A stretch of 64,000 nt of DNA. It comes from an uncultured archaeon. GTDB taxonomy: Archaea; Thermoproteota; Nitrososphaeria_A; Caldarchaeales; Calditenuaceae. Positions 63,776 through 64,000 of this stretch are shown in pieces. The position numbers and the translations under genes are program-made. The notes beneath the pieces are model-generated. The model had not been told where the DNA came from and ran no database searches. It saw nothing but the letters and a program-made list of their open reading frames with translations. Position 1 is the first letter of the stretch; every line of letters starts with the position of its first letter. The DNA is taken from NCBI GenBank assembly GCA_938017985.1, contig CALIKS010000001.1:148745-212744 (forward strand), read 5' to 3'.

Positions 63776-64000
63776 AATTTTATTTTACTATGCCTTTCTT
63801 TAATTACGTCATAAATATCATTTAACAGTGATGCAACAGTAGACTCGCCTGCTCCTTCGCCGATAAGTGTTAAGGTTTTCAAAACATTACTCTTAATATT
63901 TATTGCATTTAATGTTCCGTGAACGCATAGGGGGTGATTTAGCCTAATCAGTCTAGGCTCAACAGACAGCTCTCCATCCTCTATACTTCCTATGAGCTTA
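63772..64000 (-). CDS. hom: homoserine dehydrogenase, C-terminal part
   Basis: The frame enters from the right edge and ends at 63772, so only the last 75 codons are present. IRLNHPLCVHGTLNAINI followed by TLIGEGAGESTVASLLNDIYDVI is the C-terminal signature of homoserine dehydrogenase (GxGAGxxxTAxAxxxD). It reduces aspartate semialdehyde to homoserine for threonine and methionine. The asd gene is elsewhere in the window (43933-44988). It is convergent with ecfT, overlapping by 4 bases. Confidence 0.85.
   Translation of the reverse strand, partial: KLIGSIEDGELSVEPRLIRLNHPLCVHGTLNAINIKSNVLKTLTLIGEGAGESTVASLLNDIYDVIKERHSKIKF

Overview
The window is a densely packed piece of chromosome from an archaeon, most likely of the TACK group (Thermoproteota-like). 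The evidence is archaeal ribosomal proteins (S4e, L37Ae, zinc-finger S14), the exosome-proteasome superoperon (psmA, SBDS, Rrp4, Rrp41, Rrp42, L37Ae, Pcc1, prefoldin beta), an ESCRT-III/CdvB division protein, a two-domain Cdc48, a PolB2-like DNA polymerase, PurP, a GHMP-type shikimate kinase, the archaeal front end of the shikimate pathway (ADH synthase and DHQ synthase II) and an F420-dependent NADP reductase. The DNA is AT-rich, genes abut or overlap by a few bases, and many starts are TTG or GTG behind a GGTGA-type ribosome binding site. I saw no tRNA, rRNA, CRISPR array or intact transposon. A closer taxonomic placement is not possible by eye.

Layout. 1-8.0 kb: 3' part of rtcB, a large SF2 helicase, a methyltransferase and a degenerate MobA-like protein, a CdvB paralogue, a Nudix hydrolase, and a speD-speE pair for polyamines. 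8.1-16.6 kb: cdc48, npdG, phosphohexomutase, a DedA protein, a NnrE whose NnrD half looks eroded, a presenilin-like protease, and a Trm112-like plus degenerate flavoprotein pair. 16.6-23.8 kb: a broken ribosomal operon (L22, S3, L29, Rnp1, S17, L14, L24, S4e, L5) separated from S14 by an opposite-strand pair, a 90-aa protein and a PolB2-like polymerase. 23.9-36 kb: VIT-type metal transporter, PhoU-like regulator, FNR-like plus GltD-like pair, moaC, RNase Z-like protein, dcd, a second speD, a 513-bp intergenic region with a perfect inverted repeat, IMPase, enoyl-CoA hydratase, 3-hydroxyacyl-CoA dehydrogenase, a TrmB regulator and a DUF72 protein.

36-46.5 kb: a nearly complete aromatic amino acid operon on the minus strand, in the order asd, ADH synthase, aroB', aroD, aroE, aroA, aroC, chorismate mutase-aminotransferase fusion, HTH protein, DUF72. 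The missing step, shikimate kinase, starts divergently just upstream. Between the two transcription units lies a GC-rich, three-stem inverted-repeat structure, placed where the 5' leader of the asd-aro transcript would begin. It is the best candidate here for an undescribed regulatory element. 46.5-51.7 kb: the end of purine synthesis (purP, divergent guaB-purA-purB), with nested inverted repeats over the shared promoter. 51.7-55.5 kb: truD, a rhomboid protease, a 55-aa membrane protein not previously listed on the opposite strand, RNase HI, moaA. 55.6-64 kb: the exosome/proteasome superoperon, a DHH phosphoesterase, an ECF transporter module (A1, A2, T) without a substrate-binding subunit, and the 3' end of homoserine dehydrogenase.

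How the parts connect: aspartate semialdehyde made by Asd feeds both ADH synthase (aromatics) and homoserine dehydrogenase. SpeD/SpeE and the second pyruvoyl decarboxylase would together make long or branched polyamines. MoaC and MoaA supply molybdopterin precursor. The 55-60 kb block couples RNA decay, protein decay and ribosome maturation. Product calls rest on motif reading and family knowledge; no database search was run.
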